This document shows, piece by piece, positions 1 to 5,153 of a stretch of DNA of 7,877 bases. Where the stretch lies: the NCBI GenBank assembly GCA_018241455.1, contig JAFEDW010000092.1, forward strand, positions 1 to 7,877, given 5' to 3'. The notes under the pieces were generated by a model. The model did no database searches, had not been told where the DNA came from, and worked only from the letters and a program-made list of their open reading frames with translations. This DNA is from Pseudomonadota bacterium (lineage in GTDB: Bacteria > Pseudomonadota > Gammaproteobacteria > Steroidobacterales > Steroidobacteraceae). Each line of letters starts with the position of its first letter. Position 1 is the stretch's first letter. Both the position numbers and the translations under genes were made by a program.

Positions 1-18
1 CGCGCGCGCGCGCGCGCG
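1..18. repeat. (CG)9 dinucleotide tract at window edge
   Basis: Nine perfect CG units open the window and may continue beyond it. They lie inside the predicted rodZ reading frame and encode alternating Ala and Arg (GCG CGC on the minus strand). Alternating CG is the classic Z-DNA-forming sequence and is prone to slippage; a change of one 2-bp unit would shift the rodZ frame. A shorter tract of the same kind, (CG)6, lies at 4211-4222 in iscS. Confidence 0.9.
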
Positions 19-67
19 CCAGCCGCGCGCCGGCGGTATCGGCCTCGTTGGCGGCCGCATCGCTCAT
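1..67 (-). CDS. rodZ: RodZ-like cytoskeletal HTH protein, N-terminal fragment (runs off window)
   Basis: Only the first 22 codons are present: ATG at 67-65, then a short acidic/Ala-rich leader followed by TAGARLARARAR, after which the window ends. RodZ proteins begin with a variable leader followed by a G-x-x-L-x-x-A-R segment that opens their cytoplasmic helix-turn-helix domain, and the GARLARAR stretch fits that. RodZ is a bitopic inner-membrane protein that links MreB to the elongation machinery and sets rod shape. The start lies 3 nt beyond the pilF stop, so the two are almost certainly co-transcribed; an AAGAAG stretch in the end of pilF is a weak ribosome-binding site. The ndk-rlmN-pilF-rodZ order known in other gammaproteobacteria supports the name, since 22 residues alone could not. 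Oddly, the visible end is encoded by an alternating CG tract giving (Ala-Arg)n. Confidence 0.6.
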   Translation of the reverse strand, partial: MSDAAANEADTAGARLARARAR

Positions 68-70
68 GTC

Positions 71-841
71 TTATTGCTTCTTGGCCGTGAGCGCCGCAAG
101 CGTGTGCGCCTGCTCGCTGTCGGGAAAATCGGTATGCAACCGCCAGGCCATCTGCGCCGCGCTGATGCCGTCGGACTGCGCGCGCGCGGCGCGCCAGCCC
201 AGCAGTAACAAGTCGGGCGTGGGCGGATTCCTTTTCATGAAGTCGGTGACGCCCGCCAGCGCCTCGGCGGCGCGCTCGTTGCCCAGGCGCAGGTCGGCGA
301 GCTGCACCGCGGCCTCGGCGTAGTCGGGTCGCACCTGCAGCGCCTGCAGGAACAGCGGCTCGGCTTCCGCGTCGCGCTTGGCGCCGCGCAGGCATACGCC
401 CGCGTTCGTGTAGGCAGCCCACGGCGTGCTGTACAGCCGGTTGCGCGCCGCCTCCTGGAAGCGCTTCACGCCGTCGTCGACACGACCGACGCCGCACAGG
501 TATACCGCATAGTTGTTGAGCTGCTCGGGATCGCCGGGCGCCAGTGACAGCGCCTCGCGATATTCGCCCTCGGCGCGCTTGTCGTCGCCCAGCCGCGCGT
601 ACAGCATGGCCAGCAGCCCGTGGATGCGCGGGTCGCGCGGCGCCTGCCTGACCGCGCGTTCCAGCTTTTGCTTGGCGATCGGCAGGTTGCCCTGCTGCAG
701 GTACGCGGAGCCGAGTTGCATGTTGGCGGCCCCGGCGGCGGCGGCAGACTGCGGGCTCGGCTCGCTGTCCCCGCCGGTGCTCGCGCAGGCTGCCAGTGCA
801 GTGGCCGCAATGGCTGCCACCAGCGTGCGACAGGCGTTCAC
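71..841 (-). CDS. pilF: Type IV pilus biogenesis/stability lipoprotein PilF (PilW), TPR protein
   Basis: A 256-residue outer-membrane lipoprotein that acts as pilotin for the PilQ secretin and is needed for type IV pilus stability and twitching. The N-terminus carries a lipoprotein signal with lipobox LAAC, the lipidated Cys being residue 19, followed by a Ser/Pro/Ala linker to about residue 38. Tetratricopeptide repeats follow at about 39-72, 73-106 and 107-140, with further helical repeats to the end; the TPR signature positions (LGSAYLQQG, LLAMLYARLG, NNYAVYLCGVG) are clear. Cys116 and Cys150 sit in equivalent positions of neighbouring repeats and could pair in the periplasm (inference). 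Length is typical of the family. The start is GTG at 841-839, overlapping the rlmN TGA stop as GTGA, which suggests translational coupling. It lies between rlmN and rodZ, as in Pseudomonas. Confidence 0.93.
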   Translation of the reverse strand: MNACRTLVAAIAATALAACASTGGDSEPSPQSAAAAGAANMQLGSAYLQQGNLPIAKQKLERAVRQAPRDPRIHGLLAMLYARLGDDKRAEGEYREALSLAPGDPEQLNNYAVYLCGVGRVDDGVKRFQEAARNRLYSTPWAAYTNAGVCLRGAKRDAEAEPLFLQALQVRPDYAEAAVQLADLRLGNERAAEALAGVTDFMKRNPPTPDLLLLGWRAARAQSDGISAAQMAWRLHTDFPDSEQAHTLAALTAKKQ

Positions 842-1923
842 GTGAACGCCCGCGCGCCGAGGCGCGCCGTCGTGCGATCCTGCACCCGTCCCACGAGCTG
901 TCCGCAGGCGGCATCGATATCTTCGCCGCGCGTGCGTCTTACCGTAGCCATGACGCCACGCTGCAAGAGTTCGTCGCGAAACCGCCAGATGGCCGCATCG
1001 CTCGAGCGGCGGTACCGCGTGCCGGGAAACGGATTGAATGGAATCATGTTGACCTTCGCCGGCCGGCCGGCCAGCAGTTGCGACAGCGCACGCGCCTGCG
1101 CCGGCGAATCATTGACGCCATCGAGCATCACGTATTCGAAGGTTACGCTGCGACCATTCTGCTCGTCGAGGTAATGCCAGCAGGCCTCGAGGAGTTCCGC
1201 GATCGGGTGCACGCGGTTGATCGGCACCAGCGTGTCGCGCAACTTGTCATCAGGAGCGTGCAGCGAGACGGCGAGCGCGACGTTGCTCACTTCGGCGAGC
1301 TTGTATATTTGCGGCACGAGCCCGGAAGTAGAGAGCGTCACGCGCCGGCGCGACAGGTCGAAGCAGGCATCGTGCAGCAGGATCTGCGTCGCCGGCACCA
1401 CGTTGCGGAAGTTAGCCAGCGGCTCGCCCATGCCCATGAACACGACGTTGGTCACGCGCCGCTCGCCGCCCGGCTCGAAGCCGAGTTCGCGGTTGGCGAG
1501 CCACACCTGGCCGACGATCTCGGCGGTGGTCAGGTTGCGATTGAAGCCCTGCTGCGCGGTCGAGCAGAACGTGCAGTCGAGCACGCAACCGACCTGCGAG
1601 GAGATGCACAAGGTGCCGCGGTCGGTCTCGGGGATGAACACCATCTCGAAGGCCTGCGAGGCATCGGCGCGCAGCAGCCATTTGCGCGTGCCATCCTCTG
1701 ACTGGCGCGCCAGCACGATCTCCGGCAGTTTCACTTCAGCCTGCGCGCCGAGCTGCGCGCGGAAATCCTTCGCCAGGTCGGTCATCGCGTCGAAGTCCGC
1801 GACGCCCCGCTTGTACAGCCAGTGCTGCAGCTGGCGCGCGCGGAACGGGCGCGACCCGGCCGCCTGCACCCAGGCTTCCAGTTCCGGTGGCGGGAGGCCG
1901 AGCAGGTTGACGCGCGTGTCCAA
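838..1923 (-). CDS. rlmN: Dual-specificity 23S rRNA A2503 / tRNA A37 C2-methyltransferase RlmN
   Basis: A 361-residue radical-SAM enzyme that makes 2-methyladenosine at 23S rRNA A2503 and tRNA A37, using a [4Fe-4S] cluster. The N-terminal accessory domain (about 1-90, with FRARQLQHWLY) precedes the radical-SAM core. The cluster motif CVLDCTFC gives Cys113, Cys117 and Cys120. The two methyl-transfer cysteines are also present: Cys106 in TLCISSQVGC, and Cys340 in DIDAACGQL, corresponding to E. coli Cys118 and Cys355. The SAM-binding GMGEP motif and a VSLHAP motif are intact. The start must be the TTG at 1923-1921: the only upstream in-frame region is the 8 codons after the ndk TAG, which contain no other start, and a GGAAA ribosome-binding site lies at 1935-1931. 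It sits between ndk and pilF, overlapping the latter by 4 nt. As an Fe-S enzyme it is a client of the upstream cluster-assembly genes. Confidence 0.97.
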   Translation of the reverse strand: MDTRVNLLGLPPPELEAWVQAAGSRPFRARQLQHWLYKRGVADFDAMTDLAKDFRAQLGAQAEVKLPEIVLARQSEDGTRKWLLRADASQAFEMVFIPETDRGTLCISSQVGCVLDCTFCSTAQQGFNRNLTTAEIVGQVWLANRELGFEPGGERRVTNVVFMGMGEPLANFRNVVPATQILLHDACFDLSRRRVTLSTSGLVPQIYKLAEVSNVALAVSLHAPDDKLRDTLVPINRVHPIAELLEACWHYLDEQNGRSVTFEYVMLDGVNDSPAQARALSQLLAGRPAKVNMIPFNPFPGTRYRRSSDAAIWRFRDELLQRGVMATVRRTRGEDIDAACGQLVGRVQDRTTARLGARAFT

Positions 1924-1947
1924 GCGGGGGTTTCCAGCGCTCGGCCG

Positions 1948-2376
1948 CTAGCCGCGCGGACAGATTTCCGTGCCGCTGAAGAAGAAACCGATCTCGCGCG
2001 CCGCCGTCTCGGGCGCATCGGAACCGTGCACGACGTTGGCCTCGATGCTCTGCGCCAGGTCGGCGCGAATCGTGCCGGGCGCGGCCTTCTTCGGATCGGT
2101 GGCGCCCATGATGTCGCGGTTGCGCACGATCGCATTGTCGCCCTCGAGCACCTGCGCGATCACCGGGCCGGACGTCATGTAACGCACCAGGTCCTTGTAG
2201 AACGGGCGCTCGCGGTGCACCTCGTAGAAGGCTTCGGCCTGTGCGGTCGACAGGTGCAGCATCCGGGCCGCGACGATGCGCAGCCCGGCGCGCTCGAAAC
2301 GGTGGTACACATCACCGATCAGGTTGCGGGCCACGCCGTCGGGCTTGACGATGGACAGGGTGCGCTCGAGCGCCAT
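1948..2376 (-). CDS. ndk: Nucleoside diphosphate kinase
   Basis: A 142-residue cytosolic enzyme that transfers the gamma-phosphate of ATP to other nucleoside diphosphates through a phosphohistidine, balancing NTP and dNTP pools. The N-terminal strand with VKPDGV (Lys11), the ERP segment (residues 56-58), the GxxxxxxxR region and the catalytic NVVHGSD motif with His117 are all present at the same numbering as in E. coli. Length is the usual 140-143 residues, so it is complete. The ATG at 2376-2374 has a strong AGGAG ribosome-binding site at 2389-2385, 8 nt upstream. It follows iscA after a 116-nt gap and probably starts its own transcript. Its TAG stop lies 24 nt before rlmN and in the same frame as rlmN. 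Confidence 0.98.
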   Translation of the reverse strand: MALERTLSIVKPDGVARNLIGDVYHRFERAGLRIVAARMLHLSTAQAEAFYEVHRERPFYKDLVRYMTSGPVIAQVLEGDNAIVRNRDIMGATDPKKAAPGTIRADLAQSIEANVVHGSDAPETAAREIGFFFSGTEICPRG

Positions 2377-2424
2377 CAGCCGTACTCCTATTAAGACAAA
2401 AACAGGCCAGTGAAAGGGCCGGCA

Positions 2425-2454
2425 AGTTTAGCCGCTCAGGGGCTGATCCAGCAA
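2425..2454 (-). promoter_or_regulatory. Possible sigma-70 promoter for ndk-rlmN-pilF-rodZ
   Basis: On the minus strand TTGCTG (2454-2449) and TAAACT (2430-2425) are separated by 18 nt, matching the -35 and -10 consensus at about 3/6 and 4/6 positions. Transcription would start near 2418, giving a leader of about 40 nt with the AGGAG site. It is in the only sizeable gap of the minus-strand cluster and is locally AT-richer than its surroundings. The match is modest, so this is a suggestion based mainly on location. Confidence 0.3.
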
Positions 2455-2466
2455 TCACAATGCTGG
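2448..2466. repeat. 6-bp inverted repeat (CCAGCA-N7-TGCTGG) upstream of ndk
   Basis: CCAGCA at 2448-2453 and TGCTGG at 2461-2466 are perfect reverse complements around a 7-nt centre. One arm overlaps the proposed ndk -35 hexamer. No T-run follows on either strand, so it is not a standard intrinsic terminator for iscA. It could be an operator or a small RNA hairpin; a 6-bp dyad can also arise by chance. Confidence 0.35.
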
Positions 2467-2492
2467 CGGAAGTACCGGACGGGAAAGGTTTT

Positions 2493-2816
2493 TTAGACCG
2501 TGAAACTCTCGCCGCAGCCGCATTCGGCCTTGACGTTCGGATTGGCGAACTGGAACGACTCGTTCAGTCCCTTGCGGACGAAATCGACGCGCGTGCCATC
2601 GAGCATCGGGAAACTGGCGCTGTCGACGAACACCCGTACGCCCTGGTCCTCGAACACCACGTCGTCGGGCCTGGCGGCATCGGCGTAGTCGATGACGTAG
2701 CTGTAGCCGGAGCAGCCGGTGGTCTTGATGCCCAAACGCAGGCCGATGCCATGCCCGCGGCTGGCCAGGTGGCTGCGGACACGGTCGGCGGCGGATGCGG
2801 TCAGTGAAATGCTCAT
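2493..2816 (-). CDS. iscA: Iron-sulfur cluster assembly A-type carrier IscA
   Basis: A 107-residue A-type carrier that binds iron or an Fe-S cluster and passes clusters to apo-proteins, chiefly for [4Fe-4S] targets. The length and three ligand cysteines, Cys35 (TTGCSG), Cys99 and Cys101 (ECGCGESF), are at exactly the same positions as in E. coli IscA. The opening MSISLTASAADRV and the NPNVKAECGCGESF ending are closer to IscA than to ErpA or SufA. The ATG at 2816-2814 lies 15 nt after the iscS stop, with AGGA at the head of the gap as a plausible if distant ribosome-binding site. It follows iscS directly: the iscU gene normally between them is absent, as are hscB, hscA, fdx and iscX normally after it. 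No intrinsic terminator is visible beyond its TAA. Confidence 0.95.
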   Translation of the reverse strand: MSISLTASAADRVRSHLASRGHGIGLRLGIKTTGCSGYSYVIDYADAARPDDVVFEDQGVRVFVDSASFPMLDGTRVDFVRKGLNESFQFANPNVKAECGCGESFTV

Positions 2817-2831
2817 CGGGGGCCTGATCCT

Positions 2832-4373
2832 TCAGTTTTTTATTGTACCCTGCCCGGCCTCCGGCCGCTGTGGGGCACCCAGCGCGGCGCGCAGGGCGTC
2901 CTCGACGACCAGGAGCCGCGTCAGGCGGTCGGCGGGCAGGCTCATGCGCCGCACCCAGTCCAGCGCCCCGCCCAGGCCCGGATCTGGCCAGGGGCGGCCT
3001 GGGAGCTGCACGGCGAGCCACTCGCACACCGCCAGCGTCTGGGGGCAGCCATAGGCCTGATGGCTGGCGCTGGCTATCCTGCCGTTGGCTGCCTTCAACA
3101 TAAAACGCACCCAGGTGCCCGTCTCCCGGGCGCCCGCCTCGCCGCTCGAGGCCCCGGCCTCGGCCTCGGCGCCGACCCCGCCCTGTGCGCGCACGTGCAG
3201 GCGCCCCACTTCGCGCGCCACGGCGGCGATGGCGCGTTCGATATCCGCCGCGCCGGTGCTGCGCCCCAGGCTGAAGCGCAGCGCGCTCTGCGCGGTCTCG
3301 CGATCGCGCCCGATGGCGCGCAACACGTACGACGGTTCATCGCTGTCGGAATTGCAGGCCGAGCCGCTGGCCAGCGCCAGCTCCGACAGGCCGAGCAGCA
3401 GGCTCTCGCCCTCGATGCCGGCGAAGGACACATTGAGCACGCCGGGAAGGCAGTCACGCACCGGGCTGTTCAGCAGCGCGCCGGGCAACGCGCGGATGCC
3501 GGCCCAGAGCTGCTCGCGCAGCACCGCCTGGCGCGACGCCTCGGCGCCCATCTGCCGCGCCGCCAGTTCGCAGGCCGTGCCGAAGCCGACGATCTGGTGC
3601 ACCGCCAGCGTGCCGGAGCGCACGCCGCGCTCGTGCCCGCCACCGAACATCAGCGGCTGCAGCACGACACGGCGCGAGGGCTCGACGTACAGCGCGCCGA
3701 TGCCCTTGGGCCCGTACAGCTTGTGCGCCGTGAACGACAGCAGCGCGATGCCGAGCGCCCTGACGTCGATCGGCAGCTTGCCGGCGGACTGCGCCGCATC
3801 GACGTGCAGCGCCGCGCCGTGCGCGCGGCACAGCGCCGCGTAAGCGGCGATGTCCTGGATCGCGCCGGTCTCGTTGTTCGCGTGCATCAGCGAGACCAGC
3901 ACGGTTTCCGGCCGCAGCGCGGCGCGCAGCTGCTCGGGCGTGACGCGGCCTTCGTCGGCGGGCGTGAGCAGCGTGACGGCAAATCCCTCGCGTTCGAGCT
4001 GCCGGCAGGGATCGAGCACCGCCTTGTGCTCGGTGCGCGCGCTGATCACGTGCAGCGGCTGCGCGCCGCCGGCGGACGCCCCGGCCGCGCGCGCGCCGCG
4101 CACAAGGCCGAGGATGGCGAGGTTGTTCGCCTCGGTGGCTCCAGAGGTGAAGATCACATCGCCGCTGCGCGCGCCGATCAGCGCCGCCACCTGCGCGCGC
4201 GCCGCCTCGACGCGCGCGCGCGCCTCGCGCCCGTAGCGGTGCGTCGAGGCGGGATTGCCGAACACGCCGTCGGCGGTCAGGCATTCGGCCATGCGCGCCG
4301 CGACCAGCGGATCGACCGGCGTCGTCGCCGCGTAGTCGAGGTAGATCGTGTCGTTGTCGTGCGTGCTGCTCAT
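2832..4373 (-). CDS. iscS: Cysteine desulfurase IscS with C-terminal degenerate IscU-like domain
   Basis: A 513-residue PLP enzyme that removes sulfur from L-cysteine as a protein persulfide for Fe-S clusters and tRNA thiolation. Residues about 9-395 match IscS along its length, offset by 12 from E. coli: substrate/PLP His116 (RTEHKAVLD), Schiff-base Lys218 (SFTAHKLYGPKG), the GGGHERGVRSGT segment and persulfide Cys340 on the long group-I loop (SGSACNSDSDEPSYVLR). E. coli IscS ends near 404, but here an Ala/Gly/Glu-rich linker (about 396-418) leads to an extra domain at 419-499. That domain resembles IscU after its first 40 residues: a beta strand (WVRFMLKAANGRI), YGC with Cys443 (IscU Cys63), a helix with EWL, and a final SLPADRLTRLLVVEDALRAA matching the IscU ELPPVKIHC...AEDAIKAA end. 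The Cys37 segment is missing and the Cys106 position is Arg486. The start ATG overlaps the trmJ TGA by 4 nt. Desulfurase identity is near certain; the IscU origin of the tail is inferred from motif alignment by eye. Confidence 0.93.
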   Translation of the reverse strand: MSSTHDNDTIYLDYAATTPVDPLVAARMAECLTADGVFGNPASTHRYGREARARVEAARAQVAALIGARSGDVIFTSGATEANNLAILGLVRGARAAGASAGGAQPLHVISARTEHKAVLDPCRQLEREGFAVTLLTPADEGRVTPEQLRAALRPETVLVSLMHANNETGAIQDIAAYAALCRAHGAALHVDAAQSAGKLPIDVRALGIALLSFTAHKLYGPKGIGALYVEPSRRVVLQPLMFGGGHERGVRSGTLAVHQIVGFGTACELAARQMGAEASRQAVLREQLWAGIRALPGALLNSPVRDCLPGVLNVSFAGIEGESLLLGLSELALASGSACNSDSDEPSYVLRAIGRDRETAQSALRFSLGRSTGAADIERAIAAVAREVGRLHVRAQGGVGAEAEAGASSGEAGARETGTWVRFMLKAANGRIASASHQAYGCPQTLAVCEWLAVQLPGRPWPDPGLGGALDWVRRMSLPADRLTRLLVVEDALRAALGAPQRPEAGQGTIKN

Positions 4374-5131
4374 GCGGACTTCTCAGCCGGCGGCGCCAGC
4401 TCGCCGGCGCGACGGCGACGCTGCTGCACGGCCGTGAGGAGCCCGCGCAGGATGTTGACTTCATTCCGGTCGAGTTCCGCGCGCTGGAACACGCGGCGCA
4501 GGCGATTGATCAGGTTGCTGCCGTTCTGCGTGCGATCGCGGAAGTCGACTTCCTCGAGCACGGCCTCGAGATGCTCGTACAACCGCGCCATCGCCGGCGC
4601 ATCGGCCAGCGGCTGTTCGCGCGCGGGCGCAGGCGGCGTGGCTTCGCCGCGCGCGCGCAGGATTTCGTAGGCCACCACCTGCACCGCCATCGCGAGGTTC
4701 AGCGAGGCGTATTCCGCGCCGGTCGGGATGCGCAGCAGCGCATGCGCGGGTTGCAGATCCTCGTTGCTGAGTCCGCTGTGCTCGCCGCCAAACACGATCG
4801 CCACCGGCGCCGCGGCGCACTCGGCGACGGCGCGTGCGGCGGCCGCGCGCACGTCGAGCACGCGGTAGTAGTGATCGCGTTCGCGCGCGGTGCTGGCCAG
4901 CACCAGGGAGCAACCGGCGAGCGCTTCGGCCAGCGTGCCGTACACGCGGGCGCGCGCGAGCACATCGTCGGCGCCCGAGGCGCGCGCGGTGGCCTCCGGA
5001 TGCGGGAACTGCCGCGGTCGCACCAGCGCCAGCTCGGTCAGTTCCATGTTCTTCATGGCGCGCGCCGCGGCGCCGATATTGCCGGGATGCGAGGTATCGA
5101 CCAGGACGAAGCGGATCGGCAGTGCCGTCAT
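4370..5131 (-). CDS. trmJ: tRNA (cytidine/uridine-32 2'-O)-methyltransferase TrmJ
   Basis: A 253-residue SPOUT methyltransferase that adds the 2'-O-methyl group to C32/U32 in the tRNA anticodon loop. The N-terminal half has the catalytic segment VLVDTSHPGNIGAAARAM with Arg24 (E. coli Arg23). The trefoil-knot SAM site is seen in VFGGEHSGLSNEDL (113-126) and EYASLNLAMAVQVVAYE (140-156). The C-terminal part (about 175-253), ending in LDRNEVNILRGLL and a basic tail, is the usual TrmJ extension used in dimer and tRNA binding. Length is as expected. The ATG is at 5131-5129 with no recognisable ribosome-binding site. It is divergent from suhB across 22 bp and overlaps iscS by 4 nt, as trmJ sits beside the isc genes in E. 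coli and Pseudomonas. IscS supplies sulfur for thiolation of the same C32 position through TtcA in other bacteria, a possible functional link (inference). Confidence 0.95.
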   Translation of the reverse strand: MTALPIRFVLVDTSHPGNIGAAARAMKNMELTELALVRPRQFPHPEATARASGADDVLARARVYGTLAEALAGCSLVLASTARERDHYYRVLDVRAAAARAVAECAAAPVAIVFGGEHSGLSNEDLQPAHALLRIPTGAEYASLNLAMAVQVVAYEILRARGEATPPAPAREQPLADAPAMARLYEHLEAVLEEVDFRDRTQNGSNLINRLRRVFQRAELDRNEVNILRGLLTAVQQRRRRAGELAPPAEKSA

Positions 5132-5153
5132 AAGGCTGCTATTCTAGTTGACT
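5132..5153. promoter_or_regulatory. Divergent trmJ/suhB intergenic region with overlapping -10-like elements
   Basis: Only 22 bp separate the two start codons. On the minus strand TAGAAT (5146-5141) matches the -10 consensus 5/6 and would give a trmJ leader of only a few nt. On the plus strand TATTCT (5140-5145) matches 4/6, with TCGGCA at 5116-5121 as a 4/6 -35 at 18-nt spacing, and would start suhB transcription almost at its ATG. Neither gene has a ribosome-binding site at the usual distance. The -35 regions must lie inside the opposite gene. Calls rest on consensus matching by eye. Confidence 0.35.

Noticed and set aside
796..1701. A 301-codon open frame on the plus strand opposite rlmN
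   Set aside because: It is an Arg/His-rich shadow of rlmN, with no domain and no ribosome-binding site.
2442..2463. FNR- or CRP-type site upstream of ndk (TGTGAT...ATCA on the minus strand)
   Set aside because: The half-sites have the wrong spacing: FNR needs TTGAT-N4-ATCAA, and CRP needs TGTGA-N6-TCACA, of which only one half matches.
2441..2492. Intrinsic terminator after iscA
   Set aside because: The only hairpin (2448-2466) has a 6-bp stem and no U-run in the iscA direction; the A-run just after the stop does not follow a stem.
2832..3170. The iscS extension as a frameshifted or random read-through tail
   Set aside because: The frame is open, the tail has ordered IscU-like motifs (YGC, EWL, VEDALRAA) in the right order, and it stops 15 nt before iscA, so it looks like a selected domain.
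3060..4670. A 536-codon open frame on the plus strand opposite iscS and trmJ
   Set aside because: It gives an Arg/Ala-rich product with no recognisable motif, antisense to genes with intact catalytic residues.
5148..5153. TTG start for suhB two codons upstream of the ATG
   Set aside because: The ATG at 5154 reproduces the conserved MHP-LNIAVRAAR N-terminus of SuhB, and the TTG has no ribosome-binding site.
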